Source: Poecilobothrus nobilitatus (Eukaryota; Arthropoda; Insecta; Diptera; Dolichopodidae). Taken from it: a stretch of DNA of 64,000 nucleotides. The stretch is from positions 73,346,416-73,410,415 of the forward strand of contig OX352774.1 of the NCBI GenBank assembly GCA_947095535.1, read 5' to 3'. Below, piece after piece: positions 10,491-21,095 of the stretch. The notes beneath the pieces were generated by a model. It was not told the DNA's origin. It searched no databases and saw only the letters and a list, made by a program, of their open reading frames with translations. How positions within the stretch are numbered: the first letter of the stretch is position 1; each line of letters opens with the position of its first letter. Position numbers and translations under genes: made by a program.

Positions 10491-12014
10491 TGTTTTTCTT
10501 ATAAAGTTTTATGCAAAAATTAACAATTGGAGTTTATTCTGATGGTTTCGCATTAAATTATTTTATTTTCTTCTTTTATTTGTATATGTAATGTGTCCCA
10601 CATGATTTTTTTTTTTTTTTTAATTTACCTTTTACAGCACATCTCATAACACTTGATTTTCTTGTTCGATGGCATAAAAATTACAAAATTAATTGAATTC
10701 GTTTTTTGCAAAAACATTACAATTGAGAATTGAAGAAAATTAAAAAACAATAAAATTTTGATTTTACTCGCCCTTTCTACTTAATTTCTGAATGAATTGG
10801 ATCAGAATTCAGAACAGAACTAAATTAACCTAACATACCAAAAGAATAAAAATTAATTTCATTTATGCCGTTATTAAATTGCAGTAAAATGGTGAACAGT
10901 ATATGTAAGTATATGTTTTTGTATTATTTTTTTATGTTTTTTGTTTTCGATTAGAAATATTTTGAATTTTCTTTTATTACTTTTACATTATACTTTAATT
11001 CGCTTGGTGTAATATAACGGTTATATCCCTGTAATCTTTTGCTCTACTCTTATTTTATGTTCACTCATATGGTATTTCTTTTTTTTTTTATTTTTATATT
11101 GTTTGTACTTTTGTTTATTTTTGTTTATATATCTGGAAATCCTAACAAGGCGGAAATTAATACTGAACGGTATAAGAAAACTTTCTTTGTTTAAAGAAAA
11201 ATCAACTCGAATCTTAAAATCTAAATATAATCTGATTCTAATGAAAATTTAGTGGAAATGATTTAATTCAAACGTGAGTATAAGAAGAAGAAAGTGAAAT
11301 GAATTTTTAACAGTGAAAATTATGGGAAGAATATAAAAATTCAATTTTATTAAATTTTTAATATTTTTTGAAAATTTTTTCAAATATTAATAATTAATGT
11401 AAAAGACTGTAGTTTTAATAATTTTTTCTTTGGGTAATTGATTGAAAATTATTAAAATGGAATCTTGTAAAGTGAATCAAAAAAAAAACGGGAAGCTTTA
11501 GAATAGCAGCCGCGCTTGATTGTTTTGCAATTTTGCACAATGAAAATTAAACAAAAATAATGAATATCTGTAAGGATTCTGAATGGCATTTTGGCATTTT
11601 GAGCTCTAACGGTAGTTTTAAAAATTTTACGAACATTCTTAAATAACTGTACATATCTCAAAAATTGTTAGAACTTTTAAAACTTTTTATAGTCCCAAAT
11701 GATAAGTCTATAAAAAATCCTTAAAATGGTAAACATATCTTAAGTAAGGTTGCCTCATTTGTGTAAAAAGTGCTTAAAGGCAAGAAAAAAACTTTTTAAT
11801 TTATGCTTTTTTTAATTTTTTATTGTAAAAATTCCCATATAACGGCAATTGTTTTGTGAACAGATGTTTTTCTCCCTTTTCCTCTATTTCTAGCAAATTA
11901 TTATTGGTTACTCTAGAGCTCTTTCCGTTTTTGAATAATGATAAAAGTCATTTTAGAGTTAAGATATACATATTCTGGATAAAGCCTTTATCTTTGATTT
12001 TGTATCCAACTCAG
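10491..12014. other. A+T-rich sequence without recognised gene
   Basis: Long A and T runs. A 69-codon minus frame (11452-11661) and a plus frame beginning at 11856 have no recognisable domain. The latter runs into family A sequence. Confidence 0.55.
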
Positions 12015-12560
12015 AAATCTTTCCAAATTAATTTTTTACATAATTATTTTAAAGTTTACGCATGGATGGGTTTCATAGAAAAAATAGTGTTGTGAAACCA
12101 TTATGTTACCACAACATATCAACATTTTTTTCAATTTAGTACTTTAAATTTATTATTATATGAAGACAAAATTTTCCAAATTTTGGCTTTCTTCATAATT
12201 CCCGGCAAGCTTTTTATAAAAATCTCAGAAATCACTTCCGAAATATTTTTTGTAGCTTCCCTTTTTTAAAAGTTATTAGGGATCAATTAAAATTAAAACT
12301 TCAACATTATAATTTTTATATGAAATGGCTTTTCCTGATTAATGGCTTTTCCTTGAAAATGGCTTTTCCTAATTAAATGGCGTTTCCTTAAAATTAAAGA
12401 AAATATTTTTTGATTTACCACAATTTTCTTTTACATATAAAATTCTGAGAAATTTACAAATTTTGGTGTAAGCTAAAATATTTTAAATTATTTTTATTCT
12501 TTTTTGGAAAATGTTCTCTCTTAAACACCTTTGGTTTTGCATTCTGTGTTGTGTTTTGTT
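12015..12560 (+). repeat. Family A copy with internal deletion and minisatellite
   Basis: The head remnant GGATGGGTTTCATAGAAAAA (about 12064) and the core landmarks TTATTATATGAAGACAAAATT and CATAATTCCCGGCAAGC (about 12150-12210) match family A. The tail at about 12505-12556 (TTTTTGGAAAATGT...CTTTGGTTTTGCATTCTG) matches its terminus. The core is shortened. Bases 12324-12390 carry four tandem versions of AATGGCTTTTCCT, expanded from the single TAATGGCTTTTCTTA seen in other copies. Confidence 0.6.
12324..12390 (+). repeat. Short tandem repeat AATGGCTTTTCCT x4
   Basis: Four imperfect units of about 16-19 bp, each containing ATGG(C)(T/G)TTTCCT and separated by GATTA, TGAAA or AATTAA linkers. The array lies inside a family A copy and looks like local slippage of a motif that is single in other copies. 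Confidence 0.7.
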
Positions 12561-13655
12561 AAAATATCTATTTTTAAGAGAAATATTCAAATTTTCTGAA
12601 ATAACAATAACTTCTAAAGACTTTGGAAATTAACACGAGAAAATTTTATGATTTTTTTATTTTTTTATGATTTCTCCTGACGTTTTCACACCTGCACTGG
12701 CAAACAGAAAAATATTATAACTGAACCAACATGAAAAAATCACAAACTAATAGAAAACAATAGTGAAAATACCTTCACCTAGTGTTTAAAAAAAATTAAA
12801 AGTTTTATTTCTTAGTTATTTATTGTTTTTCTTTCTTAAAAATAAAACCATGGATCCTCTTTCAGTCCTAAACATATATTAAATCAAAATATAGAAAAAA
12901 TAATTAAGAATTACTTTTAAATTAATTTTTTCGTGTACAAAATATGCATAATAAGACAATAGCTGACAAGACATTAAGACAAAGATTTATAGCTGATAGG
13001 TACCCTTAATTAAAAGAAAAATTCTATACTGATCCATATTTTCGAACTTTGAAATTAAAGTAAAATATTATTATGTATTGTTTTAATTGTATTAATTATA
13101 TAGAAAGAAAGCGATTAAAAATAAAAATACAAACTTGAAAATATAATTAATTTTTTTTTATGCAGCCATTTGTGTAAAAAAGTTATTATTCGCAAAAAAA
13201 AAAAATTCGAATTCGAAGTTAAATTTATAACGTTTAAAAAAAAAATTAACGGAAGGGTTACAGAAGTTTTTTTTTAAATCATGAAATATTCATTTTATTG
13301 TGACTGAACACTAAGAAATGAAGCACTTACCTATATATGAAGAAATGTTAATTGCCATCATCTGTTCTGTTTCTGTTAAGAACAAATGTTAAACATTTGT
13401 GTAGACTTAAGTCAACAACATAAAAAAACAAACTTACTTTTATATAAAGTTTTTTTTAAGTTTTATTTGTTAAAAGTTAATTTTTTCTATAGTTAAACAA
13501 AACTAAAATAAATAGAAACGTCTCTAGTCTAAGAGTATAAAAGTAATAATAAATAAAACAAGTAATAAACCAAGGTTTTCAAAAAAGGACATTTACAAAA
13601 TTAAAAAATATTTCATAATAAGTTTTGGATAAAGAGTATATAGATACATGTATTG
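12561..13655. other. A+T-rich sequence without recognised gene
   Basis: No coding signal. A small perfect palindrome ACAAATGTTAAACATTTGT lies at about 13383-13401. A and T runs occur throughout. Confidence 0.5.
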
Positions 13656-13659
13656 AAAA

Positions 13660-14337
13660 AATTGTTAGAAAAATTTATTAAAAACAATTGAAAAACATCA
13701 ACTCACACTTTTGTCACACACTTTTAAGCTGATCCTATATTTTTAAAAAAAAGTTATTTCAATAAAAATATAACGTTGGAGTTTAAATTTTTGTAAATTA
13801 TTTCAAAAAACTTTGGACAAGTGCTTCAAAATATGGAATTTTCAGTTTTTGACGCCTTATAGCTCTTAAATGGAGAGCGACATAAAAATTTTTCTGAAAT
13901 AACTCATACTTATTTCTCTAAAGATCTAACTCCTCTCAAAATTTAAAGTTTCTAATTTAAACCGTTTCAAAGGGATAGAAGAAATCCCTTTAATCTCTTT
14001 CGACAGAAGGGATTAAAAATTGTGCAAACAATTTCATATAACTGTAAATTAAAATACCATATTGCAAAAGTATATATTTATCAAACACAAATTTGTAAAG
14101 CTAATAAAAGCAGTTATTTTTTTTGGCTTTTTTAAATTGAAGGTATTATACTTTATATAACTTGTGTTACAACAATTTAAATATAGGGTTTTTTGCAGTT
14201 TTGTAAAAGAAAAGGGGGTATAGAAAAAAGTTGTATGTATATGTATAATGACATATTGTATGTATAATGTATGTATATTGACATATTGAAACTAAGAGGC
14301 ACATTTTTTTTAAATTTTTTTTGAAAATGTGCTAAAC
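13660..14337 (+). repeat. Chimeric repeat: family B core with a family A end
   Basis: The body follows family B in plus orientation (CACACTTTTGTC, TTTTTGACGCCTTATAGCTC with TAAATGGAG, ATATAACTGTAAATTAAAAT, TATAACTTGTGTTACAACAA). The right end (about 14288-14337) is GCACATTTTTTTTAAATTTT... ending GAAAATGTGCTAAA, which is the family A hairpin end, not the B TACCCG hairpin. A 65-bp TGTATGTATA-rich stretch (14225-14285) replaces the GTCC tract. Confidence 0.6.
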
Positions 14338-15185
14338 ATAAGATTTTTATATAACATTGGTATGATAATATTGGTAGATGGTATGTTATTTTATTGCAAG
14401 AACTTTAACGTACTTAAAGTAGAATTTCCTTTATATAACAATATATTATACAAATTTCAAATTTAAACAGTAACGAGATGATTGGGGGTCACATGACATA
14501 AATTATATTTAAAGCATGCATGACGTCATATTTTTAATACAGTTTCTAATTTATTATTTAATCCTTAAAAATTTTTAGATTTGTATATGTTCCTCTTGTT
14601 AATATTTGATTTTAAATTTTCCCTTTTATTCAGATGAAAAGAATATGAATGTATACCTGCAGGATAGGATTTATATTTATATAATATATATATATATGTA
14701 TTTGAAAATGGATAGCTCAGATATATTAGATAGTCAATATTATACGTAAATTTCATATTTATTTTAATATTGTAGTTGAATGTAATCTGTATTTAAGTTT
14801 AAATTAAAATGAAACAATAAAGCAATATATATGGTAAAAATGACATGTTGTACGAGATACAAGAATGGTTACGCACTCTAACCTTTATATCTTGAATATC
14901 CTCAGATGGCAAAGCTCTTCACATGGAAATTATTTTGTAATGCGTATACACGAATATGGAATAGCTTGATAATGGAAGTATTCCCAAAAGTTGGCAACCA
15001 TAACATGAATGATATCGTTAAATTCATATTTAACCATATTTAATAGTACAAAACATTAATATTTTTATTCTAAAAGCTCCTTCCAACATCCAGTAGTTTC
15101 TCATATTTCTCAATTGTTGTTTTTTCTAATTTCCTCAATCTTCAAACGAAACTGTATACGTTGTATAATAGATTCTATCTGATGA
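14338..15185. other. A+T-rich sequence with TA-rich patches
   Basis: Contains an (AT)n patch at about 14678-14700. The region 14830-15010 is slightly richer in G+C but shows no recognisable protein motif on either strand. Confidence 0.45.
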
Positions 15186-15189
15186 TTGG

Positions 15190-15390
15190 TTTAAAAGAGA
15201 GGTGGTGCTTGGTTGGTTCAGTTCAACACTAACTAAGAGGATTCGCGCGTTGATCTTATTTGTGTCCTTTTAATCTCATTGCTATCTTTTGAGAGATTCT
15301 AACCTACTGTTGCAAAAAAAAGAAAAAACAGTTAAGTGAAAATAAGAATTAGTTAATCAAACTATCTTTAGTTTATTTTAAACAGGTGTA
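15190..15390 (+). promoter_or_regulatory. Possible TATA plus initiator promoter and first exon
   Basis: TCAGTT at 15218-15223 matches the arthropod initiator core. TTTAAAAG at 15190-15197 lies at -30 to -23 relative to the initiator A at 15220, which is where a TATA box sits. The segment 15198-15260 is locally G+C-richer, including GATTCGCGCGTTGATC. AACAG/GTGTAA at 15381-15391 could be a 5' splice site about 165 bp downstream, giving a short non-coding first exon. No coding exon was recognised downstream. It could equally be a transposon promoter or chance. Confidence 0.25.
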
Positions 15391-15784
15391 ATTTGTATTG
15401 TGTACATAAACAAAACTTTTATTTTTGTAATTTAAAATAAAGTTTTATTTTCTAGTTGAGTTTTATTATAAATTAAATACTGTACACGTATGTAATCTTC
15501 TTTTTATTTTTTTCTCTTCTCTTTCAAGTAAACACATTAACTCTGTTTAAGGTTTTAAAATTTTTTGTATATTTAAAATTTAAATATAATTTAAAGACTT
15601 TTTAAATAATTTTTAAACTAAATTATTCTTTAAGTATTTTTCTCGTTAATTCAGTAAAAATTTGCTATTAGAAATTTTTTTTAAAGTATTCTTATCGCTT
15701 TGCAATTTTATTTAATATTATCCTGTGATTTAATATGATTTTTTATCTTGATCCGTATCCATATATAAATGTATGTTCTAGGTT

Positions 15785-16285
15785 ATAATAAATTTACCGT
15801 TACGTTTGTGACACCTTAATGAAGCCAAGCTAGATATAGACTCAAGTGTATGGATAGGTTTAGAATAAAATTCTGAGTCAATTAAGCCACGTCCGGACGT
15901 ATGTCCGGCTGTCCGTCCAATTGCACGATAACTCAAAACATAAAGGAACTATAGGATTTTGAAATGTTCAGCATGTCACTTTTATAAAATTGTTAGTTAC
16001 GCTATTTAAATCCAACAAATTCAGCCGGCGACTTCGAGTAGCTGCCATATAACTTCTTTTTTTATATGCAAATAATTTGTCTTGAAGGTGGGCATCTAAA
16101 ATTTTGCAAGACGGTGTCAAGTTACGAGGCCAACACAATCTGCAAAATTTGGTTGTGCTAGAGCAGCATCTTTAGGTAGCTTGCTTATATAAAAACATTC
16201 TTAAGCTTGGCATTTGAAATTTTGAAAAAATTTTACAAGTTTTATGGAACCACATATATTATGTTCATACGGGTATCCTACAGTT
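15785..16285 (+). mobile_element. Family D interspersed repeat
   Basis: Begins with a TTACGTTTGTGACACCTTAA block, then TTCTGAGTCAATTAAGCCAC, a GTCCGGACGTATGTCCGGCTG and GTCCGTCC tract (15892-15920), and CACGATAACTCAAAA. An internal unit containing GACTTCGAGTAGCTGCCATA and TAACTTC lies at about 16030-16052. The far end has TCATACGGGTATCCTACAGT and TGACACAG (about 16265-16292). Related copies are at 19440-20045 and, reversed, 59225-59765. No open frame is conserved. Confidence 0.6.
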
Positions 16286-16863
16286 GACACAGTCTACTTA
16301 ACACTTTTCTACGTTCTTTTGAAGAATTTAATCCTGTTAATTTTTTATTATACACAATATTGTTTTAGCATTATAAATTTTTCGAATTACATCGTTATTT
16401 TCTTGCTACAAAAAGTTCTTAAAATATAAAACTATATTTTCTTATAATAAACCCCCAAAAAGTTTAATTCAAGATAGTTTGAAAACTTTAAATATATTTC
16501 AATGAAACGATAGTGTATAGTTGGTTCTTTTAAGCCTTTTTTAGTGGTTGTTTCCTTATTTTACGTTTTTTTTTTAAATTTTCATATTTTGATAAAGTTT
16601 TTTTTTTTTTATTTTGCTATTATATCTTTTGATAGTGGATTAAAATTTTTAAGTTTTAGATAATTATTAGATGTAAAATAATGTTTTGACATAATATGGA
16701 ATAATTATAATATTTGAACTTTAAGAATGTTCTATATAATGGTGTTCGAAAAGAAATTTATTTATTTTGAAAGTTAAAGGAGCTTTAATAATTTTTTAAG
16801 TAAAAATAATGTAAATTTAAAGCGTTTTAAATTTGAAGGACTTTTATTTTATTATTTATATTT
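16286..16863. other. A+T-rich sequence, nothing recognised
   Basis: Long T runs at 16565-16612. The 61-codon frame 16244-16429 overlaps the end of family D and has no domain. Confidence 0.5.
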
Positions 16864-17184
16864 TTAAATTTTATGAGTAGTAAATTTTAGCAGAGAAGCT
16901 AAAAATGTAAGACTTTCTTTATTGGTTTCGAAAAAGTTACAAATATGCAGAAGGAAATAATCAAATCTGTTGTAACAATGTCCCCCTCTTGTTCTGAAAA
17001 TAAGCAGGTTTTTACGCAAATTGTTCTTAAATAACACTTTTGATCTGTCAAAGATTGACATAATATACAGTACAGTACTTTGTAAAAAGCTCATAATAGT
17101 TAAATTGGGAGCAAAAATATCTGGTCTACGTCTATATATGCAACTCTTTTTACCTATATAATATATGAACTTTCTATGAACCAT
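16864..17184 (-). pseudogene. Probable LINE ORF2 C-terminal remnant
   Basis: An uninterrupted 106-codon frame. Downstream of the reverse transcriptase, many jockey/CR1-type LINEs have a RPLF..LKILT..SLYI block and then HSYNTR with a final basic/aromatic tail. Here I read RPDIFAPNLTIM (residues 20-31), STVLYIMSIF (36-45), KVLFKNN (49-55), GHCYNRFDYF (68-77) and NKESLTFLASLLKF (88-101), in the same order and similar spacing. The tail stops before the usual WNxLP-type end. Flanks on both sides are A+T-rich with no RT motifs, so only this piece survived. The match is by eye and could be coincidental. A host gene exon is the main alternative. Confidence 0.5.
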
Positions 17185-18785
17185 GACAATGCGTCAATAA
17201 GCTCCTCACTATTTAAATTAGTTTAAAAAAGAAGGAAACAATTATGTGTTTTTATTATTTGGATTGTACTGTAAATTAGTTTTTTTTGATTTAAAAAAAA
17301 ATTTAATATGTTTTTAAGTTTATCTTGTATATAAATTGTAATCAACGGTTTTAGTTGTTAATTCTTATTTTAATAATTTTTTCTTTATTCTATGTTTCTA
17401 TGTTTTTCTTTATTCTATGTTTTTTTTTTTTTTTATTTGTTAATTTTTATTCTGAAGATGATTTGCAAGGCAGACCGAAATGCATTCAAATAATTTGTTT
17501 AAAAAGAAGAAAAAATTTTTTGTTGTTTTTTATGTTACAAAATAAAAAGCGGATTGTTAGATAAATTAATCGAAAAAGAAAAATTTTTTTTATTTTTTTT
17601 TTACATAAAAAGGTAAAATCAAAATAAGGAGTTTTTAATTTATAAATTATTATTAACAATTTTAAAGTTAAATGGAAAATCAAAGTTATAAGCTTTTTTC
17701 AGAATATTTGTATATATGTATATATGTGATTCTGAACTACGAGGGATTTTACAGTTGATTACAAAATCAGAGTTTCAATAATTTGTTAAGCAGTGGGACT
17801 GCTATTCCATTAATAAATTATAGAAAGTTTGCCATAATAAAAATCTTGCCATTTCGGAATTTTTTATTTTTGAAATTTTGTAACCAACCCTGTACTGTAT
17901 TTATAAAATAAGAGTCAAATACCTATAAATTACAATACTTTAAATATTGATAAAGTTACAAAATGTTTTTGGTAGTAGGAATGTAATTTTTATATGAATG
18001 AAACAAAAAAGAAATATAGCATATAATTACCATTTTACTAAAGAATCCAAATGGTTTTTTTGCACTCAAAATAAGCTTATAAACTTAACTTTTAATTTAA
18101 TTTTAGAAACTAAATCGAAGGAAAAGAAAAATTGTCTTTTAATAATAGTTATTAAATTATCACGTTTTCTTTGTAATATAATAAAAAGTTATTATTTTGT
18201 TGTTAACGAAAATAACAAAAGAAAACAAAATTTTTTCGATTTTAATATTAATAAATTGACCTTACAAGAATGACTAGTGATTATACTGATTAGTGACTCA
18301 TTGACATTGTGCACGTGCTTGTTATTATCTATAATTTGTATTTTACTTACAGTATATGTAAATAGGGTTGATAGGAAATTTTGGATTAAAAAATACCATA
18401 TAATGTTAAATTTATTTACATAGTAAAACTTGGAAAAATGGAAACGAGAGAATGTAAACCATTTTCCACATAGGGTAATTGATGTGGTTAAACTGGTTAT
18501 TGATTTACAGTTCCAAAAGTATTATTATAAACTTAGTTATAAGGTAATTACTCATAACTATTACGGTACATTGTCAAAACTTGTGCATTTTCTTCAAACG
18601 AATACATTATATTTTAGCAATAAACTCGTTTGGAAAAATATTAATTTGAAAATAAAAAATGAGGTCCTGATGGTAATGATAGTGGTGATATCATAATATA
18701 AGTACATATGTGGGACTATTGCGGTTATACCAAAATGGTTTATGGTAATAGATTTAATTGCAATGTATTATAACAATACTAAAAA
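17185..18785. other. A+T-rich sequence without recognised gene
   Basis: Several open frames (17355-17564, 17486-17683 minus, 17998-18273, 18430-18696) are Lys/Asn/Phe/Ile-rich, as chance frames in such DNA are. None shows a motif. T runs occur at 17420 and 17585. Confidence 0.5.
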
Positions 18786-18905
18786 TGTTGATGCTGAACA
18801 AGACTTATAATATCAGACTAATATTTAAGTAATATCAGACTAACAGCTGATATTACTTTCCTAAGTAATATCAGCTATTCTTCTAAGATATCAGCTATCT
18901 TAAAA
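18786..18905. repeat. Cluster of AATATCAG repeats and hairpins
   Basis: The octamer TAATATCAG or its complement CTGATATTA occurs repeatedly, with ATATCAGCTA variants near the right edge. A perfect 13-bp inverted repeat AGCTGATATTACT (18845-18857) and AGTAATATCAGCT (18864-18876) has a 6-base loop. The left unit AGTAATATCAG just before it can pair with the same right-facing arm, so alternative hairpins are possible. Confidence 0.75.
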
Positions 18906-19439
18906 AGTTTGAGAATCCACGACAAAAATAAAATCCCAGGAAAAATTTAAATTATATTAGAATATACTTTGATTAAATATTTTTTGCTTTACAAAAACAT
19001 TTGGGAATTCAATTACTTATTTACCACTAATTGAACAATTAATTAGCGAATCTGCGAATTGATTCAAATATTGTCATCAGAAATATAGTGTAAGTATAAA
19101 ATTTCAGCTCGACTTGGCTTTGTGTGAGGTGGATAAAATATATGATTCATATGACATATGACATTTAGTATTATAAAACAAGAACAATTAAACTTACAAT
19201 TTGAAAGGAGTATTGCATATTGAAACAATTTAATTTACACAGTGAACATATGTCAGAGTTGCCAACTTTAAATGAAGTAAAATAAATTTTGAATAAATCG
19301 ATTAAACAAAATAATTTTTCTAAAATTTGTAAAATTTAAGGAATAAAAATTATTTTTATTTCAAAAAGTGTGTATTGTGAATTTTGTTTATATAAATTTT
19401 TATACGAACTAAACCGCAATAAATTTGTAATTACATTAT
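18906..19439. other. A+T-rich sequence, nothing recognised
   Basis: Plain A+T-rich sequence. A CATATGACATATGACA stretch lies near 19150. No coding signal. Confidence 0.5.
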
Positions 19440-20045
19440 TGACACCTTTTGGAAGATGAAACATAAATGGAAAAGTATGTATATATTCTTTCTTAGGATT
19501 GAAATATGAGTTGATTTAGTCTGTTAGTCCATTCTCACGATAACTCAAAAAATATTGGAGCAAAGATTTTTACCATTTCATTTTTATGTAAATGCTAGTC
19601 TCACTATATTGAAATGGAACAAGTTTATCTGACGGGTGCGATTAGCTGTTAAACAAGTTCTTTTTTTATTTGAGTACAATTTCAGTGTCTCTTTAAAATG
19701 TCAGTGGTTATATAAATTTTTCTCAAAAGAACTTAAGTTTATGAAACGCAACAGGTATTATAATTTGAAATTGACATGCTCATAAATCTTGGTACCTAAA
19801 AAAGATTGGCATGGGATATACATAAAATTATTAAGTTTTATGGCAATAATTTTTGTGAAATTTGATTGATTGAGGGCAACGGATTTGAGTTGCTGTCATA
19901 TAACTTCGTAATTTACATAAATGTATTTCGGTACTTAAATAAGTCAGATATCTGAATTTAGTAAAAGATAATGGAATTTAATGGTAACAACTTAACTTAT
20001 ATTCCAGCGACTATTCTATAGTTGACACAATAAATAATACACTCA
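19440..20045 (+). mobile_element. Family D interspersed repeat, diverged
   Basis: Shares with 15785-16285 the GACACCTTTTGGAAGATGAA start, the CACGATAACTCAAAAAAT block (19536) and a TCTATAGTTGACACAATAAA end (about 20011). Two diverged internal units carry GACGGGTGCGATTAGCTGTT (19632) and CAACGGATTTGAGTTGCTGT with CATATAACTTCG (about 19878). The GTCC tract is eroded to CTGTTAGTCCATTC. Confidence 0.55.
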
Positions 20046-21030
20046 TCCTTGTTTATATGTTTTTAAAAAATTATATATGTAATAGATCTTCTGATATAGC
20101 CTAAACATAATTGACAATTATTAGATATGATCTCTTATAATATAATATAGTAAGTTTTGTTAGAATAGTTGAAATTTTATAAAAGTGTATTACTCGTGTA
20201 TTACTAATTTTCCAATTATTGAATATTATATTGTATAATTTGCTTTTTTTACATGTTTTTGTTTAAATTATTCACAGGGTTAAAACAAAATGTGTTTTTA
20301 GTTAGATTAACGAGCTTTTGATAGAAAAATAATAATTTACATCACCCAAACGTAAAAATAAAATTTTTCCTGTTAATCTATGTATTTTAATATTTCTTAA
20401 AATATTGTAAAAAAAAATTAACAATATTATTACATAATGTGGGAAAAGTGAAAAGATATATCCTTCATAACTGGTAGTAGTAATTTACTTAAACAAATAA
20501 CGGAAAAAATTACTTAAAAATGTAGAGATCAAGAATTGTTACTTCCAATTGAAAATGATTAATAACCTTTATAACCAAAAAAAAAATATTAAAATCTGGT
20601 AGTTTTGAAAAATAGAACTTTCAGCATCGGAGTTTCCTTCATAGTCTTTCAAAATTAATTAGAGGATATACTTGGTTAATTTATTAATATTCAAATAAGT
20701 TGTTGAACTGTATAATTCTTATTTTTTCCGGAATCTTCCAAAAATACCAAATTAATAACCCTTTGGTTGTGTCAGGTTCTTACTAACTAAATTCAATTTC
20801 CTCCTTAACAAATGTGAATTTAGATGAAATTTTTAACTCCCTACGTAATTTGGTATCAGTGACGGAATCGCCTACAGTTATATGATGCAATGGCACAAAG
20901 CATCTTTCTGCATGGGGTAATAACCAAGGGCAGTTCCACTGTAGCAGCAATTATTATTAGTATTGATATTGTTATTTTTATTTCACAATATATTTTATGA
21001 CATATTATACTATATAATATTATTACTAAT
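20046..21030. other. A+T-rich sequence; slightly G+C-richer patch near 20.9 kb
   Basis: Mostly plain A+T-rich. Bases 20850-20945 are more balanced (GTGACGGAATCGCC, GGGCAGTTCCACTG) but no frame, tRNA or inverted repeat partner was found. Confidence 0.45.
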
Positions 21031-21095
21031 GATCTGTCCGCAATTCCTGCAAATGAAAGACTGGTGACATAACCATTACATCATGAGTCAGGTCT
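21031..21095 (-). repeat. tRNA-like SINE head, diverged
   Basis: On the minus strand this reads GATGTAATGGTTATGTCACC, then AGTCTTTCATTTGCAGGAAT, parallel to the A-box and anticodon region of the tRNA-Glu-like head at 23140-23197. The B box is not well preserved. No body was recognised. Confidence 0.35.

Noticed and set aside
18430..18696. 88-codon plus frame as a small gene
   Set aside because: No recognisable domain or signal. The low-complexity A+T-rich codon content is what chance frames in this window show.
20857..20880. CAGTGACGGAATCGCC as a hAT-type terminal repeat
   Set aside because: No matching inverted end was found within about 2 kb on either side and no 8-bp duplication flanks it.
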